From contig NZ_JBHLZU010000018.1 in the NCBI RefSeq assembly GCF_042429765.1, positions 496,001 through 560,000 of the forward strand: a DNA stretch of 64,000 nucleotides, written 5' to 3'. Below are positions 50,734 to 59,712 of this stretch, in pieces (within the stretch, counting starts at the first letter, position 1; every line of letters begins with the position of its first letter). The translations under genes were made by a program, and so were the position numbers. Origin of the DNA: Allokutzneria oryzae (GTDB taxonomy: Bacteria > Actinomycetota > Actinomycetes > Mycobacteriales > Pseudonocardiaceae). The notes beneath the pieces are model-generated. The model saw only the letters and a program-made list of their open reading frames with translations, had not been told where the DNA came from and ran no database searches.

Positions 50734-52199
50734 TGGGGCGTCCGGCAGCCGGAACGAACCCCAGCTTGGGGCCGGTGAGCACGCCGCAGGCGCCTCAGGT
50801 CCAGACGAGGCGCGGCACCGAACTGGCCATGCTCGGCTTCGCGGCCGCGCTGGTCACGATCGCGCTCGCGCTCTCGGACGCCAACCAGGAGCAGGAGCTC
50901 ACCAGCGAGATCCTGTACTACGGCGCGGCGTTCATGGGCCTGTTCGGCCTCGCGCACCTCGCGGTGCGCAAGTGGGCGCCGTACGCCGACCCGCTGATCC
51001 TGCCGTGCGTCGCGCTGATCAACGGGCTGGGCCTGGTGATGATCAACCGGCTGGACCCCGCGGTGATCGCGCGGGCCAAGGAGCTCGGCTCGCGGTTCAT
51101 CCCCAGCGAGTCCGCACCGAAGCAGGTGGTGTGGACCGCCGCGGGCCTCGTGCTGTTCGCCGCGGTGATGTGGCTGGTCCGCGATCACCGGATGCTGGCG
51201 AAGTACGGCTACACGGCGGGCCTCGTCGGCCTCGTCGCGCTCGCGTTGCCCGGTCTGCTGCCGTCGAGCCTCTCCGAGGTCAACGGCGCGAAGATCTGGC
51301 TTCGGCTGCCCGGCCTGTCGATCCAGCCGGGTGAGTTCGCCAAGATCCTGCTGCTGATCTTCTTCGCGGCCTTCCTGGTGTCCAAGCGCGACCTGTTCAT
51401 GGCCGCGGGCCGCACGTTCGCGGGCATGGAGCTGCCGCGCGCCCGCGACCTCGCGCCGCTGCTGCTCGCGTGGGCGCTCTCGGTCGGCGTCCTGGTGCTG
51501 GAGAAGGACCTCGGCACCTCGCTGCTGTTCTTCGGCATCGTGCTGGTGATGCTCTACATCGCCACCGAGCGGGTGGCGTGGCTGGTCATCGGCCTGTCCT
51601 TCTTCGTCGGCGGCTGCCTGGTCGCCTACCAGCTGTTCTCGCACGTGCAGACGCGCGTGACCACCTGGCTCGACCCGTTCGCCGACTACAGCAACAAGGG
51701 CTTCCAGATCAGCCAGTCCCTGTTCAGCCTCGGCACCGGCGGGGTGGCCGGAACCGGGATCGGCGCGGGACGGCCCGAGCTCGTGACGTTCTCGCAGAGC
51801 GACTTCATCATCGCCGCGATCGGTGAGGAGCTCGGTTTCATCGGCCTCGCCGCGCTGCTGATGGTCTACCTGCTGCTGGTCATGCGCGGCCTGCGCAGCG
51901 CGCTCGCTGTCCGGGACACCTTCGGCAAGCTGCTCGCGGGCGGCCTGGCCTTCGCGGTGTGCTGGCAGGTGTTCATCGTCGTCGGCGGTGTCACCAAGCT
52001 GATCCCGCTCACCGGTCTGACCGCGCCGTTCCTCTCCCACGGCGGCTCCTCGCTGATCGCCAACTACGCGCTGGTCGCGTTGCTGCTGCGGATCTCCGAC
52101 GCCGCCCGCCGCCCCGCCCCGCAGACGCCGAAGGGCCCGAAGCAGCCCCAAGCGCCGATCGCGGAGGCCAGCACCGTGCTCGTGGAGCGTCCGACGTGA
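50733..52199 (+). CDS. rodA: RodA/FtsW-family SEDS peptidoglycan polymerase
   Basis: 488 residues from ATG 50733, overlapping the pstP stop by one base; GTG 50776 is an alternative. Ten to twelve helices. SEDS signatures: LPGLSIQPGEFAKILLLIFFA, VLVLEKDLGTSLLFFGIVLVML and SQSDFIIAAIGEELGFIG, plus PLTGLTAPFLSHGGSSLIANY. It polymerises glycan strands with its neighbour PbpA. The pbpA start overlaps its stop (GTGA). Confidence 0.95.
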   Translation: MGRPAAGTNPSLGPVSTPQAPQVQTRRGTELAMLGFAAALVTIALALSDANQEQELTSEILYYGAAFMGLFGLAHLAVRKWAPYADPLILPCVALINGLGLVMINRLDPAVIARAKELGSRFIPSESAPKQVVWTAAGLVLFAAVMWLVRDHRMLAKYGYTAGLVGLVALALPGLLPSSLSEVNGAKIWLRLPGLSIQPGEFAKILLLIFFAAFLVSKRDLFMAAGRTFAGMELPRARDLAPLLLAWALSVGVLVLEKDLGTSLLFFGIVLVMLYIATERVAWLVIGLSFFVGGCLVAYQLFSHVQTRVTTWLDPFADYSNKGFQISQSLFSLGTGGVAGTGIGAGRPELVTFSQSDFIIAAIGEELGFIGLAALLMVYLLLVMRGLRSALAVRDTFGKLLAGGLAFAVCWQVFIVVGGVTKLIPLTGLTAPFLSHGGSSLIANYALVALLLRISDAARRPAPQTPKGPKQPQAPIAEASTVLVERPT

Positions 52200-53665
52200 A
52201 CACTCCCCTGCGCCGCGTCGCCCTCGCGATGATGGGCATGATCGTCCTGCTGCTCGCCAACGCCACCTACGTGCAGGTGATCAAGGGCGACGACTACCGC
52301 AAGGACCCGCGCAACACCCGGGTGCTGCTGGAGGCGTACTCCAGGGAACGCGGCAAGATCATCACAGCCGGGGGCGGGGTGATCGCCACCTCCGAGGAGA
52401 CCAACACCAAGCTGCGGTTCCTGCGCAAGTACCCAGAAGGGCCGATGTACGCGCCGGTCACCGGCTTCTACTCGGTCAGCTACTCCTCGACCCAGCTGGA
52501 GCGGGCCGAGGACGACGTGCTCAACGGCTCGGACAGCACCCTGTTCGTGCGCAGGCTCTCCGACCTGATCACCGGCAGGGACCCCAAGGGCGCCAACGTC
52601 GAGACGACGATCAACCCCAGGATCCAGCAGGCCGCCTACAAGGCCATGACGGACAAGGGCTTCACCGGCTCCGTGGTGGCGATGCGGCCCGACACCGGCG
52701 AGATCCTCGGCATGGTCAGCACCCCGTCCTACGACCCGAACCGAGTGGCCAGCCACGACGTGGCGGCGCGGCAGCAGGCGTGGAAGGAGCTGTCGCAGGA
52801 CAAGGACAAGCCCATGCTGAACCGGGCGATCTCGGAGAACTACCCGCCGGGGTCGACGTTCAAGCTGGTGGTGGCCGCCGCGGCGCTCGAGAACGGGATG
52901 ACCAAGGACACCCAGCTCACCGCAGCGCCGAACATCACGCTGCCGGGCACCAGCACCCGGTTGGAGAACTTCGACGGCAACCGGTGCGGCAGCGGGCAGA
53001 CCGCCTCACTGGAGGAGGCGCTCGCGCGCTCGTGCAACACCGCGTTCGCCGAGCTCGCCGGGCAGATCGGTGAGGACAAGCTGCGCCGCCAGGCCGAGAA
53101 GTTCGGCATCGGCGAGCAGGACCTCAAGATCCCGATGAGCGTCGTGCCGTCCACGCTCGGGGACATCCCGGACAAGTCGGCGCTGTACCAGACCGGCATC
53201 GGCCAGCGCGACGTGAAGCTGACCCCGCTGCAGGACCTCGTGGTGGCGGCCACCGTCGCCAACGGTGGCATGCGGATGGAGCCGCAGCTGAAGAAGCGGA
53301 TCGTCACCCACGACGTGAGCGTGCTCGACGAGGTCGACCCCAAGCAGGCCGGCCGAGCGATGTCGAGCAGCTCCGCCGAGACGCTCAAGCAGATGATGAT
53401 CAAGTCGGAGGAGCGCACCCAGGGCAGCGGCAAGATGTCCAACGTGGTCATCGCCTCCAAGACCGGTACGGCCGAGCACGGGGCGAACCCCAAGCAGACC
53501 AAGCCGCACGCCTGGTACGTGGCCTTCGCTCCCGCGGACAAGCCGAAGATCGCGGTCGTGGTGATGGTCGAGGACGGCGGCGACCGGGGTCTGGAGGCCA
53601 CCGGCGGTTCCGTTGCGGCCCCGATCGGCCGCGCGGTGATCCGCGCCGGGCTGGAAGGTGGCTGA
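52196..53665 (+). CDS. pbpA: PbpA: class B penicillin-binding protein
   Basis: 489 residues from GTG 52196. A membrane helix (about 8-27) is followed by a dimerisation/pedestal domain and the transpeptidase domain, with active-site Ser in PPGSTFKL, SCN and KTGTAEHG. It lacks the PASTA repeats of some class B PBPs. It cross-links peptidoglycan together with RodA. pknA starts 3 bases after its stop. Confidence 0.96.
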   Translation: MNTPLRRVALAMMGMIVLLLANATYVQVIKGDDYRKDPRNTRVLLEAYSRERGKIITAGGGVIATSEETNTKLRFLRKYPEGPMYAPVTGFYSVSYSSTQLERAEDDVLNGSDSTLFVRRLSDLITGRDPKGANVETTINPRIQQAAYKAMTDKGFTGSVVAMRPDTGEILGMVSTPSYDPNRVASHDVAARQQAWKELSQDKDKPMLNRAISENYPPGSTFKLVVAAAALENGMTKDTQLTAAPNITLPGTSTRLENFDGNRCGSGQTASLEEALARSCNTAFAELAGQIGEDKLRRQAEKFGIGEQDLKIPMSVVPSTLGDIPDKSALYQTGIGQRDVKLTPLQDLVVAATVANGGMRMEPQLKKRIVTHDVSVLDEVDPKQAGRAMSSSSAETLKQMMIKSEERTQGSGKMSNVVIASKTGTAEHGANPKQTKPHAWYVAFAPADKPKIAVVVMVEDGGDRGLEATGGSVAAPIGRAVIRAGLEGG

Positions 53666-53668
53666 GCC

Positions 53669-55138
53669 GTGCTCACCTCCGGCCAGTTGCTCGCCGACCG
53701 CTACCGGCTCGGCAGGCGCATCGCCGTGGGCGGGATGGGCGAGGTCTGGGAGGCAGCGGACACCCGGCTGGACCGCAGAGTCGCCGTGAAGGTGCTGAAG
53801 GCGGAGCTCTGCGGCGACGCGGAGTTCCTCCACCGCTTCCGCAGCGAGGCGCGGATGACCGCGTCGCTGAACCACCCGGGCATCGCCTCGGTGCACGACT
53901 ACGGCGAGACGGCCGCCGTGCCCGACGGTCCCGAGGACACCGCCTACCTGGTGATGGAGCTGGTCGAGGGCGAACCGCTGGCCACCATCCTGGCCAAGGA
54001 GGGCAGGCTGGCCGCCGACCGCACGCTGGACGTGCTCGAACAGGCCGGTGAGGCGTTGCAGGCCGCGCACGAGCGCGGGTTCGTGCACCGCGACGTGAAG
54101 CCGGGCAACATCATGGTCACCCCGGCTGGCAAGGTGAAGCTGACCGACTTCGGCATCGCCAAGGCCGCCGACGCGGCACCCGTGACCCGCTCCGGCATGG
54201 TCATGGGCACCGCCCACTACATCGCCCCGGAGCAGGCGCTCGGCGGCGAGGCGGAGCCGGCCAGCGACGTGTACTCACTGGCCGTGGTCGGCTACGAGTG
54301 CCTCGCCGGGCACCGGCCGTTCCTGTCGGACAACGCGGTGACGGTCGCGATGATGCACATCCGCGACGTGCCGCCCCCGCTGCCGCCGGACGTGCCGCAC
54401 CACGCGCGCATGCTGGTCGAGGCGACGCTGGTGAAGGACCCGTGGCAGCGCTACCGCAGCGGCGGGGAGTTCGCGGGCGCGGTCGCCGCGGTTCGCTCGG
54501 GCCGGCCGCTACCCCCGCCGTCGGGGATCGGCATGTCCAGCGCCACGGTGACCCCGGTGACCGGTGTCCCGCTGATGGCCGCTCCGGTGCTCCCCCAGCA
54601 GCAACTGCAACCGCTGCCACCACAGCCGCCGCAGCACGCGGCCCCCATGAGCGGTCCGGCGATGGTCTCGCTCGGCCACGGCCCCGGCAGCTACCCGCCG
54701 CCAGGCATGCCCTTGCCGCCTGGCGGGAAACCCCGTCGGCTCGGGCTCTGGGTGGCGATCATCCTGCTCGTTGTCGCGCTGATCGGTTTGTGCGTGTGGC
54801 TGCTGCGCGAGCCGATCTATCCCCGCATGTCGCTGACCGGCGCACCGAACAGCGCATCGGGACAGCACCACCAGGCCCCCTCCGGCTACCCCGCTCACGA
54901 GGACGGAGCGCAACCGGGCACTCTGGTACGGCTTGACGCCGCCGAGTACCTCAACCGACCGGCAAGTGAGGCAGTTGCCAAGCTGACCCGGTTGGGCATT
55001 GACTCTGACATCCGAAACGAGTCCGGTAGCCAGCCAACCGATTTGAACCGGTGCACCGTCACTGAGATGGTGCCCTCCGGACAGGTGCGGGTCGGTGACC
55101 GAATCACACTGCGTTGTGAATCTGAACCAGGTGGCTAA
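53669..55138 (+). CDS. pknA: PknA: membrane Ser/Thr protein kinase with a C-terminal PASTA-like domain
   Basis: 489 residues from GTG 53669. The kinase domain (about 12-275) has the glycine loop RIAVGGMGEV, Lys in VAVKVLK, FVHRDVKPGNIM, KLTDFGIAKA and an activation loop with Thr/Ser in VTRSGMVMGTAHYIAPEQ. A Pro/Gln-rich juxtamembrane segment, membrane helix (about 355-375) and an extracellular part with a PASTA-like unit (YLNRPASEAVAKLTRLGIDSDI ... VPSGQVRVGDRITLRC) follow. Mycobacterial PknA has no PASTA, so this is a lineage difference. Confidence 0.94.
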   Translation: MLTSGQLLADRYRLGRRIAVGGMGEVWEAADTRLDRRVAVKVLKAELCGDAEFLHRFRSEARMTASLNHPGIASVHDYGETAAVPDGPEDTAYLVMELVEGEPLATILAKEGRLAADRTLDVLEQAGEALQAAHERGFVHRDVKPGNIMVTPAGKVKLTDFGIAKAADAAPVTRSGMVMGTAHYIAPEQALGGEAEPASDVYSLAVVGYECLAGHRPFLSDNAVTVAMMHIRDVPPPLPPDVPHHARMLVEATLVKDPWQRYRSGGEFAGAVAAVRSGRPLPPPSGIGMSSATVTPVTGVPLMAAPVLPQQQLQPLPPQPPQHAAPMSGPAMVSLGHGPGSYPPPGMPLPPGGKPRRLGLWVAIILLVVALIGLCVWLLREPIYPRMSLTGAPNSASGQHHQAPSGYPAHEDGAQPGTLVRLDAAEYLNRPASEAVAKLTRLGIDSDIRNESGSQPTDLNRCTVTEMVPSGQVRVGDRITLRCESEPGG

Positions 55139-55209
55139 CGCGTGTCGGGGCGAGGACAGACAGTAAGCATGATGAGAAGTTTCTTGACGAGGAGTGGGAC
55201 GACGCACCG

Positions 55210-57135
55210 ATGAGCACTCCGCGACTGCTCTCCAACCGCTACGAGCTGGGTGAGACGCTCGGCTACGGCGGCATGTCGGAGGTCCACAAGGGCAAGGACG
55301 TCCGTCTTGGCCGCGACGTGGCAATCAAGGTGCTGCGCGCCGACCTCGCCCGTGACCCGCAGTTCCAGATTCGGTTTCGGCGTGAGGCCCAGAACGCCGC
55401 GTCCTTGAACCACCCGGCGATCGTCGCCGTCTACGACACGGGTGAGACACAGGCCGAGCACGGGCCGCTGCCGTACATCGTCATGGAGTTCGTCGACGGC
55501 AAGACACTCCGCGACATCGTGAAGACGGAAGGCCCCCTGCACGGCCGCAGAGCCATGGAGGTCATGGCCGACGTCTGCGCGGCACTGGACTTCAGCCACC
55601 GGCACGGCATCGTGCACCGCGACGTCAAGCCCGCGAACGTGATGATCACGCGGGGCGGCGCGGTGAAGGTGATGGACTTCGGCATCGCGCGCGCCGTCGC
55701 CGACGGCCAAGCCGCGGTCACGCAGACCGCGGCGGTGATAGGAACCGCGCAGTACCTCTCCCCGGAGCAGGCGCGTGGTGAGGCCGTCGACGCGCGCAGC
55801 GACGTCTACGCCGCGGGCTGCGTCCTGTTCGAGCTGCTCACCGGCGAACCGCCGTTCACGGGCGACTCCCCGGTCGCGGTCGCCTACCAGCACGTGCGCG
55901 AGGAGCCCAAGCCTCCGTCGTCGCTCAACCCTCAGGTGCCGCAGGTCCTCGACGCCATCGTGCTCAAGGCGATGAGCAAGAACCCGGCCAACCGCTACCA
56001 GTCCTCCGGCGAGATGCGCGGCGACCTGGTGCGGGTGCTCTCCGGCCAGCGGCCCATGGCGCCGATGGTGATGAGCGAGGACGAGCGCACCGCCATGATG
56101 AGCAAGAGCTCGGCGGCCACCGAGGTGCTCAGCTCCGGTCGGCACCGGCCGAACTCGCTGTCCGACGACCCCGATGACGACGACCGCGACGCGCGGCGGC
56201 GCCGGGCGACCAGGATCGCGCTGATCACCGGCTTGTTCGTGGCAGTGCTCGCGCTGACGGTGTGGATCTCCAGTCTGATGTTCGGCGACAAGAACGCCGA
56301 GGAGATCCAGATCCCCACCGATCTGAAGTCGATGGCCCAGGGCCCGGCGACGGACCAGCTGCGGGCGCGCGGTCTCAACCCCGTCGTCGAGCTGGTCGCC
56401 TCCGACGACGCCAGCCGCAACCGGGTCATCGACACCATCCCGCCCGGCGGCACGATGGTCGCCAAGGGCTCCACCGTGCGGCTGCGCGTGGGCAGCGGCC
56501 CGGAGCAGGTGTCGGTGCCGTCGCTGACCGGCAAGTCCAGCGACGAGGCGTCGAAGCTGCTCACCGGCCTCGGCCTGACCCTGAGCTCCAGCACCGACAC
56601 CCAGGTCACCGACGACAGCTCCCAGGTCGACAAGGTGGTCAAGCAGTCACCGGAGTCGGGCACCCAGGTGGCGAAGGGCACGTCGGTGAAGATCACCCTC
56701 GGCAAAGCCCAGGACAAGGCCCAGGTGCCGGACCTGCGCGGCCAGGACGTCGCCACGGCGCGCAAGAACCTCGAGGACCTCAAGTTCGTCGTCGAGGAGA
56801 AGTCCGAGAGCTCGTCCGAGCCCAAGGGCAAGGTGATCGACCAGAGCCCGCGCAGCGGCAGGATCGCGCAGGGCACGAAGATCACGCTCACGGTGTCCAA
56901 GGGCGACCAGTTCAAGATGCCGAACCTGGAGTACAAGTCGCCGAGCCAGGCGGAGAGCCTGCTGCGCTCGGAGTACGGCTGGAACGGCACGTTCAAGCAG
57001 ACGCAGGTCACCGCGGACGACCTGACGACGGTGGGCAAGGTCCAGGACCAGTCACCTGCGGCCGGTCAGTCGGTGAGCAAGAACGCCACGATCGACGTGC
57101 AGGTGGGCAGCCTCAACCCACCCAGCTCACGCTGA
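55210..57135 (+). CDS. pknB: PknB: PASTA Ser/Thr protein kinase
   Basis: 641 residues from ATG 55210. Kinase domain (about 8-275): LGYGGMSEVHKG, VAIKVLR, IVHRDVKPANVM, KVMDFGIARA, and an activation loop with the usual Thr pair (TQTAAVIGTAQYLSPEQ). A membrane helix (about 337-357) leads to four PASTA units (about 365-640), which in this family bind muropeptides and lipid II. It controls cell-wall growth and division. It ends the operon; a hairpin terminator follows at 57152. Confidence 0.97.
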   Translation: MSTPRLLSNRYELGETLGYGGMSEVHKGKDVRLGRDVAIKVLRADLARDPQFQIRFRREAQNAASLNHPAIVAVYDTGETQAEHGPLPYIVMEFVDGKTLRDIVKTEGPLHGRRAMEVMADVCAALDFSHRHGIVHRDVKPANVMITRGGAVKVMDFGIARAVADGQAAVTQTAAVIGTAQYLSPEQARGEAVDARSDVYAAGCVLFELLTGEPPFTGDSPVAVAYQHVREEPKPPSSLNPQVPQVLDAIVLKAMSKNPANRYQSSGEMRGDLVRVLSGQRPMAPMVMSEDERTAMMSKSSAATEVLSSGRHRPNSLSDDPDDDDRDARRRRATRIALITGLFVAVLALTVWISSLMFGDKNAEEIQIPTDLKSMAQGPATDQLRARGLNPVVELVASDDASRNRVIDTIPPGGTMVAKGSTVRLRVGSGPEQVSVPSLTGKSSDEASKLLTGLGLTLSSSTDTQVTDDSSQVDKVVKQSPESGTQVAKGTSVKITLGKAQDKAQVPDLRGQDVATARKNLEDLKFVVEEKSESSSEPKGKVIDQSPRSGRIAQGTKITLTVSKGDQFKMPNLEYKSPSQAESLLRSEYGWNGTFKQTQVTADDLTTVGKVQDQSPAAGQSVSKNATIDVQVGSLNPPSSR

Positions 57136-57151
57136 CCGCCGAGATCTTCGG

Positions 57152-57190
57152 AAGGGTCCGATCCACATCGTGGGTCGGACCCTCTTCTTT
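57152..57190 (+). terminator. Terminator after pknB
   Basis: AGGGTCCGA (57153) and TCGGACCCT (57175) pair fully, with CCAC/GTGG extending inward, followed by CTTCTTT. It lies 17 bases past the pknB stop. Confidence 0.85.
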
Positions 57191-57218
57191 GTGCCGGTCT
57201 GCTCGTAGTCTGCTGGTC

Positions 57219-57623
57219 ATGACCGACTCTGCCGTGCGGCGTGCCCGCGCGACCGTGGACCGCTACCTGGAGCTGCTCGCCGCCGCGGACGTCGCCGGGG
57301 TGATCGACCTGTTCTCCCCGGACGGCACCGTGGTCTCGCCGTTGTACGGCACCCTGCCGGCGGAGCGGTTCTACCCGAAGCTGGTCGCGGACACGCAGCG
57401 CTCGGAGATCGTGCAGGAGGACATGTTCGTCTCCGTGCACGACCCGCGCCGAGTCGCCGTGCAGTTCCGGTACGGCTGGACGATGAGCGACGGCACCAAG
57501 ACCAGCTTCGACTGCGTGGACGCGATCGAACTGGACGACGAGGGCAGGATCGCGCAGCTGCGGATCATCTACGACACGCACCCGCTGCGCGCGGCGTGGG
57601 CGGCGATCCGCAGCACCCCGTGA
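57219..57623 (+). CDS. SnoaL/NTF2-fold ketosteroid-isomerase-like protein
   Basis: 134 residues from ATG 57219. A helix RARATVDRYLELLAAADVAGVIDLFSPDG and three or four strands (VAVQFRYGWTM, CVDAIELDDEGRIAQLRIIYD) give the typical NTF2-like cone of SnoaL-type proteins. Such proteins range from cyclases and isomerases to simple binders, so no reaction can be named. It lies alone between the pknB terminator and the convergent trpG gene. Confidence 0.8.
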   Translation: MTDSAVRRARATVDRYLELLAAADVAGVIDLFSPDGTVVSPLYGTLPAERFYPKLVADTQRSEIVQEDMFVSVHDPRRVAVQFRYGWTMSDGTKTSFDCVDAIELDDEGRIAQLRIIYDTHPLRAAWAAIRSTP

Positions 57624-57645
57624 ACCCGGTTCGGTCTGGGTTCAC
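57620..57645. terminator. Hairpin between the SnoaL-like gene and trpG
   Basis: GTGAACCC and GGGTTCAC, perfect 8-base arms around 10 bases, between convergent stops. Its right arm forms part of the parS-like site. Confidence 0.5.
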
Positions 57646-57652
57646 GTGAAAC
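57639..57652. other. parS-like ParB-binding site
   Basis: GGTTCACGTGAAAC differs in one position from the actinobacterial consensus GTTTCACGTGAAAC. It sits between convergent genes near the presumed origin, where parS sites cluster in actinobacteria. Part of the match is shared with a hairpin arm, which leaves room for coincidence. Confidence 0.6.
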
Positions 57653-57656
57653 ATCG

Positions 57657-58301
57657 CTAGCCGGGCATGGCGGCGGCGGCGAGCGCGCGCATGCCGGACT
57701 CCAGCTCGGCCACCCGGACCTCGGCGACCGGGTGGCCGCTGATCGCCATCCAGTTCGCCAGCATCCGGTGACCGCCCTCGGTCAGCACCGACTCCGGGTG
57801 GAACTGCACACCGTGCAGCGGCAGCTCACGGTGGCGCATGGACATCACGATCCCGGACTCCGTGCGCCCGGTGACCTCCAGGTCGGCCGGGATGGTGTCC
57901 TCGCGCACCGTCAGCGAGTGGTACCGGGTCGCGGTGAACGGGCTCGGCAGGTCCGCGAGCACGCCCACGTTGTCGTGCAGCACCTGGCTGGTCTTGCCGT
58001 GCAGCAGCTCCGGCGCCCGCTCGACGGTCGCGCCCCACACCGCGCCCATGGCCTGGTGACCGAGGCAGACCCCGAGCATGGGCACGGACTCGGCGGCGCA
58101 GCGCCGGATCACGTCCATGCTGGCGCCCGCTCGCTCCGGGGTGCCGGGGCCGGGGCTGACCAGGACCCCGTCGAAGTCGGTGATCCGGTCGAGCTCGACG
58201 GCGTCATTGCGCTGGACCACGCAGTCGGCGCCGAGCTGGGCCAGGTACTGCACGAGGTTGTAGACGAAGCTGTCGTAGTTGTCGACGACAAGAACGCGCA
58301 C
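57657..58301 (-). CDS. trpG: TrpG/PabA glutamine amidotransferase
   Basis: 214 residues from GTG 58301, which has AGGTGG just upstream; GTG 58310 is an alternative. Class I amidotransferase: VVDNYDSFVYNLVQYL, the oxyanion PGPGTPE, catalytic Cys in LGVCLGHQAMG, and His-x-Glu in VQFHPESVLTEGG. It supplies ammonia to anthranilate or aminodeoxychorismate synthase. No trpE or pabB is adjacent; in mycobacteria it lies in the same near-origin place beside pknB. Confidence 0.93.
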   Translation of the reverse strand: MRVLVVDNYDSFVYNLVQYLAQLGADCVVQRNDAVELDRITDFDGVLVSPGPGTPERAGASMDVIRRCAAESVPMLGVCLGHQAMGAVWGATVERAPELLHGKTSQVLHDNVGVLADLPSPFTATRYHSLTVREDTIPADLEVTGRTESGIVMSMRHRELPLHGVQFHPESVLTEGGHRMLANWMAISGHPVAEVRVAELESGMRALAAAAMPG

Positions 58302-58310
58302 GTGAACCAC

Positions 58311-58466
58311 CTATCCAGTGGTGACTTGGTTGAACGGGAGTCTCGGTTCGATCCACGGGAACACCACGAACAGCAGCAGCGCGATCACCGCGGAGACCAG
58401 CAGCAACGCCTCGATGATCCGGACCGGGAGCGGTCCGGGCAGGTGGCGCCAGATCCAGCCGTACAT
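58311..58466 (-). CDS. 51-residue membrane protein between the sortase and trpG genes
   Basis: ATG 58466, preceded by GGAGAG, to TAG 58311-58313: MYGWIWRHLPGPLPVRIIEA begins the product, then a strong helix (about 19-38) and PRLPFNQVTT at the end. The stop of the sortase gene lies one base upstream and trpG begins 10 bases downstream, so all are in one transcript. It is short enough for automatic callers to miss, but has a ribosome site, a clean start and proper spacing. Function unknown. Confidence 0.82.
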   Translation of the reverse strand: MYGWIWRHLPGPLPVRIIEALLLVSAVIALLLFVVFPWIEPRLPFNQVTTG

Positions 58467-58467
58467 C

Positions 58468-59712
58468 TCAGCTCTCCTGCAACTCCGGCGGCGTCTCGCC
58501 GGGCTTCTTGGGGTCCTTCGGGTACTGGTGGGTGAGCACGCCGTGCACGATCAGCCGCTGCCGCGCGGAGAAGCGCGGGTGGCAGGTGGTGAGCGTGATC
58601 AGCGACGCCTGCTGGCCCGCGGGCACCTGGACGTCCGGCCGGTTCGGCACGGGCGCGATGACGCCGTTCTGGCTGGGCAGCACGATCTCCTGTCCGACTG
58701 TCTTGCCGTACGGTCCGCCGTCGGCCCCGTTGGTGCGCAGGGTGCCGACCCGCTGGCACTTCTCGTTGGCCGCCTTGGTCTTGTCCCATTCCTTGATCTG
58801 GCCCGCCAGCGGCAGCATCCGGTAGACGTACCAGCTGTCGGAGGTCTCGACCACGATCGCATCGCACGGGTCGAGCAGGTCGATGTCGTTGAACGGCGCG
58901 CCCTTGCCGACCCGGTGCCCAGCAACGGCGAAGTTGCCCTGCTGGCCGGGGAACGCGCTGCCCTTGTAGTGGCCGGGACCGACCTCGAGGATCTTGTCGG
59001 TGGTGCCTTCGAGCACGGTGTAGACGTAGTCCGGGCCGAACTTGGGAATCCGGATCTTGGCGAAGCCCTCGCCGTCGCCGACCTCGAACTGCGTCTTGCG
59101 CTGCGGGTCCTCCTGCGCCTTCCACCGGTCGTCCAGCGCGACCGTGGCGTCGGACTGCTTGCCAGCCGACAGCCAGTCGGTGACGTAGACCTCGTAGAAG
59201 ACGAACAGCAGCACGACGAGGCCTGCGGTGATCAACAGCTCGCCGATCGAGCGGACGACGACGCGACCGGTCTCCTTCGGCGGGTCCTCCGGTGGCTTGC
59301 TCGTGGCGGTGGCGACCTCCTCCTCCGACGGCTGCTCGACCTCGGCGGTCTCCTCGTCGACCACGCGCGGGATGTGCTGCGTCGGCACGTCGTCGAGCTG
59401 CGGCCGTGGCGGGGGCGGCGGCGGTGGAGGCGGCGTGGCCCGCACGCGCGGGATCGGCTGCGTGAGCTCCTCGGGCAGCGGCGCACGGGTGGTGCGCGGT
59501 GGCTCAGGCCGCGGAGGGCGTGGCGACGGAGACGGCTGACCCACTGGCGGTCGCGGAGCTCCCTGGGGCGGCCCCTGCGGACGTACCGGCGGTGAGACGG
59601 GCTGCCCGGAGGGCGGGGTGTCCGGGCGGCGCGGTGGCTCGGGTGGGTTCTGGTCGCGTTGGTAGCGCGGCACCGGCCGCTGCCCCGGCCCGGGGGGCTG
59701 GTTCGAACTCAC
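58468..59712 (-). CDS. Class E sortase with proline-rich N terminus
   Basis: 414 residues from GTG 59712. About 130 Pro/Arg-rich cytoplasmic residues (including a run of eight or more Pro), a membrane helix (about 160-180), then the sortase domain with His in FAVAGHRVGKGAPF, the catalytic Cys in LTTCHPRFSARQRL and Arg in the same segment. Class E sortases of actinobacteria attach LAxTG-type proteins to the wall or assemble aerial structures. It overlaps the DUF881 gene (GTGA). Confidence 0.93.
   Translation of the reverse strand: MSSNQPPGPGQRPVPRYQRDQNPPEPPRRPDTPPSGQPVSPPVRPQGPPQGAPRPPVGQPSPSPRPPRPEPPRTTRAPLPEELTQPIPRVRATPPPPPPPPPRPQLDDVPTQHIPRVVDEETAEVEQPSEEEVATATSKPPEDPPKETGRVVVRSIGELLITAGLVVLLFVFYEVYVTDWLSAGKQSDATVALDDRWKAQEDPQRKTQFEVGDGEGFAKIRIPKFGPDYVYTVLEGTTDKILEVGPGHYKGSAFPGQQGNFAVAGHRVGKGAPFNDIDLLDPCDAIVVETSDSWYVYRMLPLAGQIKEWDKTKAANEKCQRVGTLRTNGADGGPYGKTVGQEIVLPSQNGVIAPVPNRPDVQVPAGQQASLITLTTCHPRFSARQRLIVHGVLTHQYPKDPKKPGETPPELQES

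Noticed and set aside
58295..58308. Second parS-like sequence (CACGTGAACC)
   Set aside because: Only one half matches; the other half differs in several positions.
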